Shown: positions 1 through 9,695 of the stretch, in pieces | How positions within the stretch are numbered: the first letter of the stretch is position 1 | How the letters are laid out: every line of letters starts with the position of its first letter | Origin: Streptomyces cirratus | GTDB lineage: Bacteria > Actinomycetota > Actinomycetes > Streptomycetales > Streptomycetaceae | Reading direction: 5' to 3' | DNA: 64,000 bases | Assembly (NCBI RefSeq): GCF_014650775.1 | Contig: NZ_BMVP01000001.1 | Location: 682,001 to 746,000, forward strand | Notes under the pieces: generated by a model | Seen by the model: the letters and a program-made list of their open reading frames with translations, nothing else | The model's database searches: none | Told to the model about the DNA's origin: nothing | Program-made: the position numbers and the translations under genes

Positions 1-121
1 CATCCGCCGCCGCCCTTCCGCCACCCCGGCCCCGGCCTGACGCAGCACCGCCCGCCCGGGCCCCACACCGCCGCAGGCGCCGGGGCCGGCCCGGCCCGTC
101 CGCGCCGAACGGGCGGGGGCG

Positions 122-475
122 TCAGCCGGCCGGGGTGGTGGACTTGAGGGTGCCGTCCGGGGTGGCCAGGAGGACCGGGGTGTCCGGGCCGCCGAGGTCG
201 CGGACCGCCGCGCGGTCCGCGTCGGCCGGGGCGTCGGCCGCGCTCACCACGGCGGCGGCCTCCAGGGACTGGGCCCCGCTCGCCACCGCCATCGCGACCG
301 CCGTCTGGAGGGCGCTGAGCTTGAGGGAGTCCAGCTCCACCGTCCCGGCCACGTACGTGCGGCCCGTCTCGTCGCGCACCGCCGCCCCCTCCGGCACCCC
401 GTTACGGGCCCGGGCGCTGCGCGCCAGCGTGATGATCTTGCTGTCCTCGGGGTCGATCCCGGTGTTCTCGCTCAT
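122..475 (-). CDS. Cytidine-deaminase-like protein lacking zinc ligands
   Basis: A 117-residue protein starting [10 protein letters not shown], with the size and overall pattern of the small cytidine deaminase family found beside era in actinobacteria. The usual deaminase signatures are absent: where a [CH]AE motif belongs the sequence reads [18 protein letters not shown], and there is no PCxxC motif at all. There are no cysteines and no histidines in the mature protein. I chose the internal ATG at 475 over an ATG at 517 because family members start at the MSE position. By inference it keeps the fold but not deaminase catalysis. It is the last visible gene of the minus-strand group; the next gene downstream would lie beyond base 1. 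Confidence 0.8.
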   Translation of the reverse strand: MSENTGIDPEDSKIITLARSARARNGVPEGAAVRDETGRTYVAGTVELDSLKLSALQTAVAMAVASGAQSLEAAAVVSAADAPADADRAAVRDLGGPDTPVLLATPDGTLKSTTPAG

Positions 476-523
476 GGTCGAAAGCATAAGGACCGCCCCC
501 GCCCGAGCCACCCGCACCCACCC

Positions 524-877
524 TCAGGGCCGGTCCAGCCGCAGCCGCTCCGCCCTCGGCAGCCCGGCGACGACCAGGTCGTAGGAATCCTCCACCAGCT
601 CCCGCACCAGCTCGTCCGGCAGCCCGCCGACCGTCACCGTGTTCCAGTGCCGCTTGTTCATGTGCCAGCCCGGCACGATCGCCTCGTGCTCCGCCCGCAG
701 CCGCACCGCAGCCTCCGGCTCGCACTTGAGGTTGACCTTCAACGGTTCCGCGTCCAGCGCCGTCAGCGCGAACACCTTCCCCAGCACCTTGAACACCGAC
801 GTCTCGGGCGTGAACGGGAACTCTTCCACCGCCGCGTTGAAGCCCAGGCAGAACGCGCGCAGCTGCGCCGGCGTCAC
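524..877 (-). CDS. MmcQ/YjbR family protein
   Basis: A 117-residue protein of the MmcQ/YjbR family (CyaY-like fold, sometimes called DNA-binding). The family pattern is clear: KVFALTALD, then [16 protein letters not shown], then [13 protein letters not shown] near the C-terminus. The GTG at 875-877 is the likely start because it overlaps the TGA of the upstream CBS-domain gene as GTGA, implying translational coupling. The longer open frame upstream is arginine- and glycine-rich shadow sequence antisense to codon structure. The biochemical role of this family is not settled; the neighbourhood suggests only co-transcription with the CNNM-like gene. Confidence 0.85.
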   Translation of the reverse strand: MTPAQLRAFCLGFNAAVEEFPFTPETSVFKVLGKVFALTALDAEPLKVNLKCEPEAAVRLRAEHEAIVPGWHMNKRHWNTVTVGGLPDELVRELVEDSYDLVVAGLPRAERLRLDRP

Positions 878-2184
878 GGCGAATCCCCCGCGTCCTCGTC
901 GGACTCCTCCACCACCGGCTCCACCAGCACCGTGACGATCTTGTTCCGGCGCCCGGCCGGCGATTCGGCCGTCAGCCGCAGCGGCCGCCCGTCGGGCAGC
1001 TCCACCACCGCCGACGCACCCGCGATCGGGACCCTGCCCAGCGCCTTGGCGAGCAGCCCCCCGACCGTCTCCACGTCCTCGTCGTCGAACGCCTCGACCT
1101 TGAACAGTTCCCCGAGGTCGGTGATGTCCAGCCGCGCGGTGACCCGGTACCGGTCGTCGCCCAGCTCCTCCACCGGCGGCAGTTCGCGGTCGTACTCGTC
1201 CGTGATCTCGCCGACGATCTCCTCCAGGATGTCCTCGATCGTCACGATGCCCGCCGTGCCGCCGTACTCGTCGATGACGACGGCCACGTGGTTGCGTACG
1301 GACTGCATCTCGCGCAGCAGGTCGCCGGCGTTCTTGGTGTCGGGTACGAAGACGGCCGGACGTATCGCCGTCGAGACGAGGTCGTTCTCCGCCTCCCGGC
1401 TGATGTGCGTCTTGCGGACGAGGTCCTTCAAGTAGACGATCCCGACGATGTCGTCCTCGTTCTCCCCGGTCACCGGGATGCGCGAGAAGCCCGAGCGCAG
1501 CGCGAGCGTCGTCGCCTGGCGCACCGTCTTGTACCGCTCGATGCACACCAGGTCGGTGCGGGGCACCATCACCTCGCGCACGAGGGTGTCGCCGAGTTCG
1601 AAGACCTGGTGCACCATCCGGCGCTCGTCGTCCTCGATCAGCGATTCCGCCTCCGCCAGGTCCACCATCGCCCGCAGCTCCGCCTCGGAGGCGAACGGTC
1701 CCTTGCGGAAGCCCTTGCCCGGGGTGAGCGCGTTGCCGAGGAGGATCAGCAGCTGCGGGACCGGCCCCATGATCCGCGCGAGCGGCACGAGTACGTACGC
1801 GGCCGCGGTCGCCGTGTTCAGCGGGTGCTGGCGGCCGATGGTGCGCGGGGAGACCCCGACCGCCACGTACGAGACCAGCACCATCACGGCGATGGCCACG
1901 AGCAGCGCGGTCCAGGTCTCGCCGAACTCGTTCAGGCACACGTACGTGACGAGCACGCCCGCCGCCATCTCGCAGGTGACCCGGACCAGCAGCGCCACGT
2001 TGACGTAGCGGGTCGGGTCCCCGGTGACCTGCGCCAGCTTGGCGCTGCCGCGCCGGCCCTCCCGTACGGCCTGGGCGGCGCGGAAGCTGGAGACGCGGGC
2101 GATACCGGACTCCGCGCAGGCCGCGAACCAGGCCACGACGACCAGCAGCACCGCGCCGCTGATCAGCTGCGGTGCGCCGATCAC
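874..2184 (-). CDS. CNNM/CorC-type membrane protein with CBS pair (hemolysin family)
   Basis: A 436-residue membrane protein. The first ~190 residues form the DUF21/CNNM transmembrane domain (hydrophobic runs beginning [19 protein letters not shown] and [19 protein letters not shown]). A CBS pair follows, with the diagnostic VMVPRTD and the [20 protein letters not shown] stretch, then a CorC/HlyC C-terminal domain with [17 protein letters not shown]. Relatives are implicated in Mg2+/Co2+ efflux; the hemolysin label is historical. The ATG overlaps the ybeY stop as ATGA, and its own TGA overlaps the next start as GTGA, so ybeY, this gene and the YjbR gene form one coupled unit. Confidence 0.93.
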   Translation of the reverse strand: MIGAPQLISGAVLLVVVAWFAACAESGIARVSSFRAAQAVREGRRGSAKLAQVTGDPTRYVNVALLVRVTCEMAAGVLVTYVCLNEFGETWTALLVAIAVMVLVSYVAVGVSPRTIGRQHPLNTATAAAYVLVPLARIMGPVPQLLILLGNALTPGKGFRKGPFASEAELRAMVDLAEAESLIEDDERRMVHQVFELGDTLVREVMVPRTDLVCIERYKTVRQATTLALRSGFSRIPVTGENEDDIVGIVYLKDLVRKTHISREAENDLVSTAIRPAVFVPDTKNAGDLLREMQSVRNHVAVVIDEYGGTAGIVTIEDILEEIVGEITDEYDRELPPVEELGDDRYRVTARLDITDLGELFKVEAFDDEDVETVGGLLAKALGRVPIAGASAVVELPDGRPLRLTAESPAGRRNKIVTVLVEPVVEESDEDAGDSP

Positions 2185-2678
2185 GAGACGGTGGGGGCCG
2201 GGGACGGGCCGGTCAGGCCCCGCTCACCGCGCCAGCCGTCGACGATGGCCGCCTGCAAACCGAACATCTCGGCCTTCTCGTCGGGCTCCTCGTGGTCGTA
2301 CCCGAGCAGGTGCAGCACCCCGTGGACCGTCAGGAGCTGGAGCTCCTCGTCCATGGAGTGCCGCGTCGGCGCTTCCTCGCCCTGCCGTTTGGCCACCTCG
2401 GGGCAGAGCACGATGTCGCCGAGGAGCCCCTGCGGGGGCTCCTCGTCGTCCTTCGCCGGGGGGCGCAGCTCGTCCATCGGGAAGGACATGACGTCGGTGG
2501 GTCCGGGCAGGTCCATCCACTGGATGTGGAGCTGCTCCATCGCCTCCTCGTCGACGACGATGACGGACAGCTCGGACAGCGGGTGGATCCGCATCCGGGT
2601 GAGCGCGTAGCGGGCGATGTCGAGGACCGCCTGCTCGTCGACCTCGATCCCGGACTCGTTGTTGACGTCGATCGACAT
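2181..2678 (-). CDS. ybeY: Endoribonuclease YbeY, 16S rRNA maturation
   Basis: A 165-residue YbeY. The zinc motif is intact: [11 protein letters not shown] near residue 120 supplies the three histidines of HxxxHxxxxxH. The family stretch [11 protein letters not shown] is also present. YbeY is a single-strand endoribonuclease acting in 16S rRNA 3' processing and 70S quality control. The start is the ATG at 2678, MSIDVNNE, 13 bases after the phoH stop; the longer frame upstream reads into phoH. Gene order phoH-ybeY-CNNM is the standard actinobacterial arrangement. Confidence 0.95.
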   Translation of the reverse strand: MSIDVNNESGIEVDEQAVLDIARYALTRMRIHPLSELSVIVVDEEAMEQLHIQWMDLPGPTDVMSFPMDELRPPAKDDEEPPQGLLGDIVLCPEVAKRQGEEAPTRHSMDEELQLLTVHGVLHLLGYDHEEPDEKAEMFGLQAAIVDGWRGERGLTGPSPAPTVS

Positions 2679-2691
2679 GGTGCGCTGAGTT

Positions 2692-3750
2692 CTACTTCCG
2701 CTGGTAGCCGTTCCGGGACTGCGGGGAGTCCTGGCTGTCGTCGTACTTCTCGTACGCGTCGACGATACGGCCGACCAGCTTGTGCCGGACGACATCCTCG
2801 GAGGTGAGCCGCGAGAAGTGGATGTCCGGCACCCCGTCGAGGATCTCCTGCACCTGTCGCAGGCCGCTCTTGGCCCCGCCCGGCAGGTCGATCTGCGTGA
2901 CGTCACCCGTGACGACGATCTTGGAATCGAACCCGAGCCGGGTCAGGAACATCTTCATCTGCTCGGCGGTCGTGTTCTGCGCCTCGTCCAGTACGACGAA
3001 AGCATCATTGAGGGTGCGGCCGCGCATGTAGGCGAGCGGCGCGACCTCGATGGTGCCGGCGGCCATCAGGCGGGGGATCGAGTCCGGGTCGAGCATGTCG
3101 TGCAGGGCGTCGTAGAGCGGGCGCAGGTACGGGTCGATCTTGTCGAACAGGGTGCCCGGCAGGAAGCCGAGGCGTTCGCCCGCCTCGACGGCGGGTCGGG
3201 TCAGGATGATCCGGCTGACCTGCTTGGACTGCAGGGCCTGGACCGCCTTGGCCATGGCGAGGTAGGTCTTGCCGGTGCCGGCGGGGCCGATGCCGAAGAC
3301 GATGGTGTTCTTGTCGATGGCGTCGACGTAGCGCTTCTGGTTGAGCGTCTTGGGACGGATGGTCCGCCCGCGGCTGGAGAGGATGTTCTGGGTGAGCACC
3401 TCTGCGGGGGTCTCGTCGTGGCCGCCTTCGCCGCCGCCCGCCTTGCCGTTCGCCTTGAGCATGGCGATCGAGCGTTCCACTGCGTCCTCCGTCATCGACT
3501 GCCCGGTGCGGAGCACCAGCATCATCTCGTCGAACAGGCGCTGGATCAGGGCGACTTCCACCGCATCGCCGACCGCGCTGACCTGATTGCCCCGAACATG
3601 GATGTCGGCCTTCGGGAAGGCATTCTCGATGACGCGCAGCAGGGCGTCACCAGAGCCCAGCACGGTCACCATCGGGTGCGTGGCCGGTACGGTGAAGTGG
3701 GCTCGCGCCTGCCCCGGCGCTGGGGTACGGGCTGTCGGTGTCTGAGTCAT
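2692..3750 (-). CDS. phoH: PhoH-like ATPase
   Basis: A 352-residue PhoH family protein (YbeZ type). An N-terminal ~110-residue region precedes the P-loop ATPase domain, which has a Walker A at GPAGTGKT and a Walker B-like VVLDEAQN. The stretch [13 protein letters not shown] is also characteristic. YbeZ/PhoH proteins partner with YbeY in rRNA processing and RNA stress responses in other bacteria, which fits the immediately following ybeY. I chose the ATG at 3750 ([10 protein letters not shown]), since sequence upstream in frame is proline/arginine-rich and not conserved-looking. Confidence 0.94.
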   Translation of the reverse strand: MTQTPTARTPAPGQARAHFTVPATHPMVTVLGSGDALLRVIENAFPKADIHVRGNQVSAVGDAVEVALIQRLFDEMMLVLRTGQSMTEDAVERSIAMLKANGKAGGGEGGHDETPAEVLTQNILSSRGRTIRPKTLNQKRYVDAIDKNTIVFGIGPAGTGKTYLAMAKAVQALQSKQVSRIILTRPAVEAGERLGFLPGTLFDKIDPYLRPLYDALHDMLDPDSIPRLMAAGTIEVAPLAYMRGRTLNDAFVVLDEAQNTTAEQMKMFLTRLGFDSKIVVTGDVTQIDLPGGAKSGLRQVQEILDGVPDIHFSRLTSEDVVRHKLVGRIVDAYEKYDDSQDSPQSRNGYQRK

Positions 3751-3938
3751 GGGCCGGCACTGTGGCCTGCGCATACCTCCTACTGAGGGGTCGCGCCGAT
3801 CGTCGACCTCCGGACTACCAAGGGTACGACTCCCCGGCGCCATCCCCGAGGGCTTTTCCGGGCCGTGCGTTCCTGCTCCCGGCCGCGGCCAGTGCCGTGA
3901 CCGGAAAGGTCCACCGGGTCGCGACGCCCGGCACGGCA

Positions 3939-5036
3939 CTAGAAGGTGGGCCGGAAGCCGATCGTGGGGACGGCGCGGCGGCGGGGGCCGGGCGGCGCGC
4001 CCGGGGGGACCAGGGTGTCCAGGAAGGCGTACCGGTCACGCAGGTCCGCCGGGGCGGCACGCCACCAGTGGGAGACCTCCGGCCAGCCCGGGGCCGACAG
4101 GGAGCCGCCGAACTCCTGCACCGACAGGGCGGCCGTGAGCCCGGCGAAGGCCAGCCGGTCCGCGAGGGGCCAGCCCGCCAGGGTGCCCGTGACGAAGCCG
4201 GCCACGAACACGTCGCCGGCTCCCGTGGGGTCCAGGGCGTCCACGGTGATCCCGGGGACCTCCGCCGTCTCCCCCGTGCGGCCGTCCACCGCGCAGGAGC
4301 CGTCCGCGCCCATGGTCACCACCGCCACCGGCACCTTCTCCGCCAGCGCCCGGGCGGCCGCGCGGGGGCAGTCGGTGCGGGTGTAGCGCATGGCTTCGCC
4401 CGCGTTCGGCAGGAAGGCCTCACAGTGCTCCAGGTCCGCCAGGGCCCCGAGGTCCCAGCGGCCGCTCTCGTCCCACCCCACGTCGGCGAAGACCCGCGAA
4501 CCCTGCCGGGCCGCCTGGGCGATCCACTCCTCGCCGCCGCCCGGGCCCAGGGAGGCCACGGCCGCCCGGGTGCGCGGCGGGCACTGCGGGAACCGGCCGG
4601 GGCCCGCCGGGAGGGGGGCCTCGTGACCGTGGGAGACCATCGTGCGCTCGCCCTCGTAGGCCATGGAGACGGTGACGGGGCTGTGCCAGCCGGGGATCCT
4701 GCGGGACATGGACAGGTCGATGCCCTCGCCCTGTTCCAGCGCGTCCCAGCAGTACTCGCCGTAGTGGTCGTCGCCGAAGGCCGCGGCGAGCGAGGTGCGC
4801 AGGCCGAGCCGGGCCAGCGCGGCGGCCATGTTGGCGACTCCGCCGGGGCTGGAGCCCATGCCGCGCGCCCAGGACTCCGTGCCGCGGACGGGGGCGGAGT
4901 CGAGGCCCGTGAAGATGATGTCGAGGAAGACGGTGCCGGTGAGGAAGACGTCGCAGCCCGGTTCGTGGGGGTCGCGCACCGGACCGAGCGGGTCCAGTCT
5001 CGCTCCGGGGCTGGTACGGCTTTCCCGAGTGGTCAC
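3939..5036 (-). CDS. PfkB-family carbohydrate kinase
   Basis: A 365-residue ribokinase/PfkB kinase. The N-terminal family signature is visible in GSSPGGVANMAAALARLG (substrate side), and the C-terminal signature DPTGAGDVFVAGF carries the catalytic Asp of GAGD. About 30 extra residues precede the domain. The sugar substrate cannot be read from sequence; annotated relatives are simply called carbohydrate kinase. It is separated from phoH by about 190 bases and from rnz by about 175 bases, so it is probably its own transcription unit. A near-palindromic GTGA(N6)TCAC element lies upstream. Confidence 0.88.
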   Translation of the reverse strand: MTTRESRTSPGARLDPLGPVRDPHEPGCDVFLTGTVFLDIIFTGLDSAPVRGTESWARGMGSSPGGVANMAAALARLGLRTSLAAAFGDDHYGEYCWDALEQGEGIDLSMSRRIPGWHSPVTVSMAYEGERTMVSHGHEAPLPAGPGRFPQCPPRTRAAVASLGPGGGEEWIAQAARQGSRVFADVGWDESGRWDLGALADLEHCEAFLPNAGEAMRYTRTDCPRAAARALAEKVPVAVVTMGADGSCAVDGRTGETAEVPGITVDALDPTGAGDVFVAGFVTGTLAGWPLADRLAFAGLTAALSVQEFGGSLSAPGWPEVSHWWRAAPADLRDRYAFLDTLVPPGAPPGPRRRAVPTIGFRPTF

Positions 5037-5149
5037 GGTGCTCTCCCCGTTTCGTGCGTGTGCGGCCGAGGTGGACGGTTCGTGCCCGCGCCCGGGCTTG
5101 CGGCGGGCAGTCCCCGCCGGTGCCCGGACGCGGACGAACCACGACCCAG

Positions 5150-5165
5150 TGTGACGTACATCACC
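5150..5165. promoter_or_regulatory. CRP-like palindrome upstream of the PfkB kinase gene
   Basis: TGTGACGTACATCACC contains GTGA-N6-TCAC, a 14-base palindrome with one mismatched pair and a GTAC core. It fits the general CRP/FNR-family operator shape (TGTGA-N6-TCACA). It lies about 115 bases upstream of the kinase start and 45 bases beyond the rnz stop. Regulation is inferred only from this match. Confidence 0.4.
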
Positions 5166-5210
5166 ACACGAGCGCTCGGATCCGGCCGGTTCCGCGGACC
5201 CGGGCCCCCG

Positions 5211-6116
5211 CTAGGCGCGCTTGGGCAGGGGGACCCGTACGAGGTCCGCGGCGATCGTCAGCTCGCCCTCGAAGCCGGCCGCCCGCGCCTGCCGCTCGAA
5301 CTCGCCGGGGTCGGTGTAGCGCTGCGAGAAGTGCGTCAGCACCAGGTGACGGACCCCCGCCTCCCTGGCCACCCGGGCCGCCTGTCCGGCGGTGAGGTGG
5401 CCGTGGTCGGTGGCCAGCGACACGTCCTCGTCGAGGAACGTCGACTCGATCACGAGCATGTCGCACCCCTCGGCGAGCGCGTCCACGCCCGCGCACAGCC
5501 GGGTGTCCATCACGAAGGCGAAACGCTGCCCCCGCCGGTGCTCGCTGACCTCGTCCAGGGTGACGCCGCCCAGGCTCCCCTCGCGCTGGAGCCGGCCCAC
5601 GTCCGGCCCCTTGATCCCGTGCCGCGCCAGCAGCTCCGGCACCATCCGGCGCCCGTCGGGCTCGGTGATCCGGTAGCCGAAGGACTCCACGGGGTGCGAG
5701 AGCCGCCGGGCCTCCAGGGTGTAGGGGGCCGCCTGCGCCAGCGTCCCGTCCCCGGCCACCGGCTCCTCGCGCAGCCGCACCGTCTCCCGGTAGGCGGTGG
5801 CGTACCGGAGCCGGTCGAAGAACTTCTGCCCGGAGGCCGGGTAATGCGCGGTGACGGGGTGCGGGACCTGGTCGAGGTTGATGCGCTGGATCACCCCGGC
5901 GAGGCCGAGGCTGTGGTCACCGTGGAAGTGGGTGACGCAGATCCGGTTGATGTCGTGCGCGGCGACCCCGGCGCGCAGCATCTGGCGCTGGGTGCCCTCG
6001 CCCGGGTCGAAGAGGATGCCCTCGCCGTCCCAGCGCAGCAGGTAGCCGTTGTGGTTACGGGCCCGGGTGGGGACCTGACTGGCGGTCCCGAGGACCACGA
6101 ACTCGCGTACGGACAC
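5211..6116 (-). CDS. rnz: Ribonuclease Z (tRNA 3' endonuclease)
   Basis: A 301-residue metallo-beta-lactamase-fold RNase Z. The N-terminal [21 protein letters not shown] is nearly that of known RNase Z proteins, and the zinc-binding [10 protein letters not shown] motif follows at about residue 63. The C-terminal HFSQRY supplies a further conserved histidine. The enzyme removes 3' trailers from pre-tRNAs; it matters here because both tRNA-Ala genes in this window lack an encoded CCA. The start is GTG at 6116, only three bases after the HIT gene stop, indicating co-transcription. Confidence 0.94.
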   Translation of the reverse strand: MSVREFVVLGTASQVPTRARNHNGYLLRWDGEGILFDPGEGTQRQMLRAGVAAHDINRICVTHFHGDHSLGLAGVIQRINLDQVPHPVTAHYPASGQKFFDRLRYATAYRETVRLREEPVAGDGTLAQAAPYTLEARRLSHPVESFGYRITEPDGRRMVPELLARHGIKGPDVGRLQREGSLGGVTLDEVSEHRRGQRFAFVMDTRLCAGVDALAEGCDMLVIESTFLDEDVSLATDHGHLTAGQAARVAREAGVRHLVLTHFSQRYTDPGEFERQARAAGFEGELTIAADLVRVPLPKRA

Positions 6117-6119
6117 CGC

Positions 6120-6479
6120 TTATCCGGGGGGCCACTGGAGGCCGCGGCCGCCGAGGACGTGCGCGTGGGCGTGCCAGACGGTCTGGCCGGCGCCCGCTCC
6201 GGTGTTGAACACGATCCGGTAGCCGTGGTCGGCGATTCCCTCGTCGGCGGCGATCTGCCCTGCCTCGCGGAGCACGTCGGCGGCGATCGCCGGCTCGGCG
6301 GCGGCCAGGGACGCGGCGTCGGGGTAGTGCGCCTTGGGGATGACCAGGACGTGCGTGGGTGCCTGCGGGTTTATGTCCCGGAAGGCGACGGTCGTCTCGG
6401 ACTCGCGGACGATCGTCGCCGGGATCTTCCCGTCCACGATCTTGCAGAACAGGCAGTCCGCCTGCGGTTCCCCGGCCAT
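6120..6479 (-). CDS. HIT-family nucleotide hydrolase
   Basis: A 119-residue histidine triad protein (HINT branch). It opens with CLFCKIVDGKIPA, has the DINPQAPTHVLVIPK strand, and ends with the catalytic triad in WHAHAHVLGG. HINT proteins hydrolyse nucleoside phosphoramidates such as AMP-lysine. I selected the ATG at 6479 (MAGEPQADCLFC); a longer frame to 6545 adds residues with no family support. It sits between rsmE and rnz and its stop is three bases from the rnz start. Confidence 0.93.
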   Translation of the reverse strand: MAGEPQADCLFCKIVDGKIPATIVRESETTVAFRDINPQAPTHVLVIPKAHYPDAASLAAAEPAIAADVLREAGQIAADEGIADHGYRIVFNTGAGAGQTVWHAHAHVLGGRGLQWPPG

Positions 6480-6575
6480 TGCTGCGCCTCTCGTGACGTT
6501 GATCGGTCGGGGCATCGTAACCGGCGACATGATCCTCCGGCTCATGACCTGCTCGATCCCGTCGGGGGCGCGGCC

Positions 6576-7322
6576 TCAGGACCAGCGGCCCGTCCGAGCC
6601 AGCAGGACCGCCGTCGCGGCCGTACCGGCGGTGGAGGTGCGCAGGACCGAGGGGCCCAGGCGGTACGGGTGCGCCCCGGCCGCCGCGAAGGCGGCGAGTT
6701 CCTCCGGCGAGACCCCGCCCTCCGGGCCGACCACCAGCACGATGGAGCCCGCGGTCGGCAGTTCGGCGGTGGCCAGCGCGCCCGAGGGGGTGTCGCGGTC
6801 CTCGTGCAGGACCACGGCGAGGTCGGCTTCGGCGAGGAGCGCCGCGACCTGCTTCGTGGACAGGGCTTCCGCGACTTCCGGGAACCGCACCCGCCGGGAC
6901 TGCTTGCCGGCCTCCCGGGCGGTGGCCCGCCACTTGGCCAGGGACTTGGCGCCCCGCTCGCCGCGCCACTGGGTGATGCAGCGCGAGGCCTGCCAGGGGA
7001 CGATGGCGTCCACACCGGTCTCCGTCATGGTCTCGACGGCGAGTTCGCCCCGGTCGCCCTTGGGCAGGGCCTGTACGACGGTGATCCGGACGTCCGGTTG
7101 CGGCTCCTCCTCGATGGAGTTCAGGTCCATGAGGACGAGGCGGTCCTTGCCCTCGGCTGCCTTGACGACGCCCTGCGCCCAGTGGCCGCGCCCGTCGGTG
7201 AGGACCACGTCCTCGCCGGGGTTCAGCCGTTTCACGGAGACCGCGTGGCGGCCTTCCGGGCCGTCGAGCACGAACTCCGGCCCCGCGGGGACCTCCTCGA
7301 CCACGAACACCGGGGCCGTCAT
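6576..7322 (-). CDS. rsmE: 16S rRNA m3U1498 methyltransferase RsmE
   Basis: A 248-residue RsmE of the SPOUT superfamily. The conserved C-terminal cofactor-binding knot is clear: VLVVGPEGGVSPEE and then RLGPSVLRTSTAGTAA. The N-terminal PUA-like part contains GRHAVSVKRLNPGE. The enzyme methylates N3 of U1498 in 16S rRNA. The ATG at 7320-7322 overlaps the upstream TGA as ATGA, coupling it to the nitronate monooxygenase-like gene; the hrcA-dnaJ-...-rsmE order is widely conserved. Confidence 0.94.
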   Translation of the reverse strand: MTAPVFVVEEVPAGPEFVLDGPEGRHAVSVKRLNPGEDVVLTDGRGHWAQGVVKAAEGKDRLVLMDLNSIEEEPQPDVRITVVQALPKGDRGELAVETMTETGVDAIVPWQASRCITQWRGERGAKSLAKWRATAREAGKQSRRVRFPEVAEALSTKQVAALLAEADLAVVLHEDRDTPSGALATAELPTAGSIVLVVGPEGGVSPEELAAFAAAGAHPYRLGPSVLRTSTAGTAATAVLLARTGRWS

Positions 7323-8410
7323 GACGCTCTCCTCATCTGCATGACCTTCAACGCACTCTGTGTCTCGACGAGTTCCGCCGCGAGCACCTCCACCAGTTCC
7401 CCCGCCGGCAGCGCCCGCGCCAGCCGGTGCCCCTGCCCCGCCCACAGCGCCATGCCCTGCGGGTCCCCGGCGGCGGCCGCCGCCTTGCGCAGCCCCGAGG
7501 TCAGGTGGTGGACCTGCGGGTACGCCGCCGGGGCGTACGGGCCGTGCTCGCGCATGAAGCGGTTGACCAGGCTCCGGGCGGGCCTGCCGGAGAAGGCCCG
7601 GGTGAGTTCGGTGTGCGGGAACAGCGGGTTCGTCAGCGCCCGCTTGTGCAGGGGGTCGGCGCCGGACTCCGGGCAGGGCAGGAAGGCGGTGCCGAGCTGA
7701 GCGGCCGCCGCGCCCGCGGCGAGCAGCGCCGCGATCTGCGCGCCGCGCATCACCCCGCCCGCCGCGATGACCGGCAGCGCCACCGCCTCCCGTACCGCCG
7801 TGACGAGCACGAGCAGGCCGACGCCCGCCGTGCCGTCGTTCTCCGGGTCGTCGCGGTGGGTGCCCTGGTGGCCGCCCGCTTCGAGGCCCTGGACGCAGAC
7901 CGCGTCGGCACCCGCGGCCTCGGCGGTGCGGGCCTCCTCGACACCGGTCACGGTGACGACGGTGTACGTACCCGCCTCACGCAGCCGGGTCAGGACGGCC
8001 GCCGGGGGGCAGCCGAAGGTGAAGGACACCACCGGGACGGGGTCGTCGAGCAGGATGGCGAGTTTGGCGTCGTAGCCGTCGTCGCAGGTGCCGACGATGT
8101 CGTCCGCCGCCAGGGACACCCCGTACCAGGTCGCCTCGCCGGCCAGCTGCCCCCGGTAGGTCTCGACGGCCGCGGGGTCGACGTAGCCGGTCTGCGGCAT
8201 GAACAGGTTGACGCCGAAGGGGCGCCGGGTGAGCGCGCGCAGCCGCTTGATCTCCTGGTACATCCCGTCGGCGGTCTTGTAGCCGCCGGCCAGGAAACCG
8301 AGTCCGCCCGCGTCGCACACGGCGGCGGCGAGCGGCGGACAGGAGGCACCGCCCGCCATGGGGGCCTGCACGATCGGGTACGGGGAGAGACCGTTCGGCG
8401 CGGTGGACAT
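7319..8410 (-). CDS. Nitronate monooxygenase family FMN protein
   Basis: A 363-residue TIM-barrel FMN protein of the 2-nitropropane dioxygenase/nitronate monooxygenase family. Seen motifs are the start strand PIVQAPMAGGAS, the flavin-region AGADAVCVQGLEAGGHQG (catalytic-type His in AGGH) and PVIAAGGV...LLAAGAAAAQLGTAFL. Family members oxidise alkyl nitronates such as propionate-3-nitronate; the substrate here is unproven, and some relatives are enoyl-ACP reductase-like. I chose the ATG at 8410 (MSTAPNGL). The stop overlaps the rsmE ATG. Confidence 0.88.
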   Translation of the reverse strand: MSTAPNGLSPYPIVQAPMAGGASCPPLAAAVCDAGGLGFLAGGYKTADGMYQEIKRLRALTRRPFGVNLFMPQTGYVDPAAVETYRGQLAGEATWYGVSLAADDIVGTCDDGYDAKLAILLDDPVPVVSFTFGCPPAAVLTRLREAGTYTVVTVTGVEEARTAEAAGADAVCVQGLEAGGHQGTHRDDPENDGTAGVGLLVLVTAVREAVALPVIAAGGVMRGAQIAALLAAGAAAAQLGTAFLPCPESGADPLHKRALTNPLFPHTELTRAFSGRPARSLVNRFMREHGPYAPAAYPQVHHLTSGLRKAAAAAGDPQGMALWAGQGHRLARALPAGELVEVLAAELVETQSALKVMQMRRAS

Positions 8411-8500
8411 GCCCTGCATCGTGCCACGTCCCGCGCACCGGGCCGAATCACGGCATTCGCCTGGCATAGTCCGCTTCCCGGCGGGCGCCCGGGAACGCCG

Positions 8501-8535
8501 CGAGCCCGGCCGGGGGGTTCCCCGGGCCGGGCTCG
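8501..8535 (-). terminator. Terminator downstream of dnaJ
   Basis: A GC-rich hairpin, CGAGCCCGGCC paired with GGCCGGGCTCG plus a GGGG/CCCC extension, lies 20-55 bases after the dnaJ stop. There is no real U-tract, which is common for Streptomyces terminators. Confidence 0.55.
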
Positions 8536-8555
8536 TACGAGGTGCCGCAGGCCGG

Positions 8556-9695
8556 TCAGCGGCCGTTGAACGCGTCCTTGAGGCGGCTGAACAGGCCCTG
8601 CTGGCCCGGCGCGAACTGGCCCATCGGCCGCTCCTCGCCGCGCAGCTTCGCCAGCTGGCGCAGCAGGTCCTCCTGCTGGGCGTCCAGCTTGCCCGGGGTG
8701 GTGACCTCGACGTGAACGATCAGGTCGCCCCGGCCGCCGCCGCGCAGGTGCGTGACCCCGCGGCCGTGCAGCGGGATCGCCTGGCCGGATCCGGTGCCGG
8801 GCCGGATGTCGATCTCCTCCAGCCCGTCCAGCGTCTCCAGCGGGCATTTGGTGCCCAGGGCCGCCGCCGTCATGGGGATGGTGACCGTGCAGTGCAGGTC
8901 GTCCCCGCGCCGCTGGAAGGTCGGGTGCGCCAGCTCGTGGATCTCCACGTACAGGTCGCCGGCGGGGCCGCCGCCGGGGCCGACCTCGCCCTCGCCCGCC
9001 AGCTGGATCCGGGTGCCGTTCTCGACACCGGCCGGGATCTTGACGGTGAGGCTGCGGCGGGAGCGCACCCGGCCGTCGCCCGCGCACTCGGGACACGGGG
9101 TGGGGACGACGGTGCCGAAGCCCTGGCACTGCGGGCAGGGCCGCGAGGTCATGACCTGACCCAGGAACGACCGGGTGACCTGCGAGACCTCGCCGCGGCC
9201 GCGGCACATGTCGCACGTCTGCGCGGAGGTGCCGGGGGCGGCGCCCTCACCGGAGCAGGTGGTGCAGACGACGGCCGTGTCGACCTGGATGTCCTTGGTG
9301 GTCCCGAAGGCCGCCTCGTCCAGTTCCAGGTCCAGACGGATCATGGCGTCCTGGCCCCGGCGGGTGCGCGAGCGCGGTCCGCGCTGCGAGGCCTGGCCGA
9401 AGAAGGCGTCCATGATGTCGGAGAAGTTGCCGAAGCCGCCCGCCCCGAAGCCGCCCGCGCCGCCGCCACCGCCCGAGGAGGACAGCGGGTCGCCGCCGAG
9501 GTCGTAGACCTGCTTCTTCTGCGGGTCCGAGAGGACCTCGTAGGCCGCGTTGATCTCCTTGAAGCGCTCCTGCGTCTTCGGGTCCGGATTCACGTCCGGG
9601 TGGAGTTCGCGCGCCAGGCGACGGAAGGCCTTCTTGATCTCGTCCTGCGATGCGTCGCGGCGCACGCCGAGAACGGCGTAGTAGTCCGTGGCCAC
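8556..9695 (-). CDS. dnaJ: Chaperone DnaJ (DnaJ2 type, hrcA-linked)
   Basis: A 379-residue type I DnaJ. The J domain (residues 1-70) has the HPD motif in LHPDVNPD, followed by a Gly-rich linker with runs of G. The zinc-binding domain carries four CxxCxGxG repeats: CTTCSGEG, CDMCRGRG, CPQCQGFG and CPECAGDG. It stimulates DnaK ATPase. This is the second actinobacterial dnaJ, linked to hrcA instead of dnaK-grpE. The GTG start is directly adjacent to the hrcA TAA, so it is in the CIRCE-controlled operon. Confidence 0.96.
   Translation of the reverse strand: MATDYYAVLGVRRDASQDEIKKAFRRLARELHPDVNPDPKTQERFKEINAAYEVLSDPQKKQVYDLGGDPLSSSGGGGGAGGFGAGGFGNFSDIMDAFFGQASQRGPRSRTRRGQDAMIRLDLELDEAAFGTTKDIQVDTAVVCTTCSGEGAAPGTSAQTCDMCRGRGEVSQVTRSFLGQVMTSRPCPQCQGFGTVVPTPCPECAGDGRVRSRRSLTVKIPAGVENGTRIQLAGEGEVGPGGGPAGDLYVEIHELAHPTFQRRGDDLHCTVTIPMTAAALGTKCPLETLDGLEEIDIRPGTGSGQAIPLHGRGVTHLRGGGRGDLIVHVEVTTPGKLDAQQEDLLRQLAKLRGEERPMGQFAPGQQGLFSRLKDAFNGR

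Noticed and set aside
1..3. CAT at the window edge, possible ATG start of a minus-strand gene such as era
   Set aside because: A GGAAGG-like SD precedes it, and era is expected here in Streptomyces, but only the start codon would be inside the window, too little to call.
3738..7700. A 1,320-codon plus-strand open frame
   Set aside because: It is antisense to phoH, the kinase, rnz, HIT and rsmE, all of which have family motifs; high GC simply removes stop codons.
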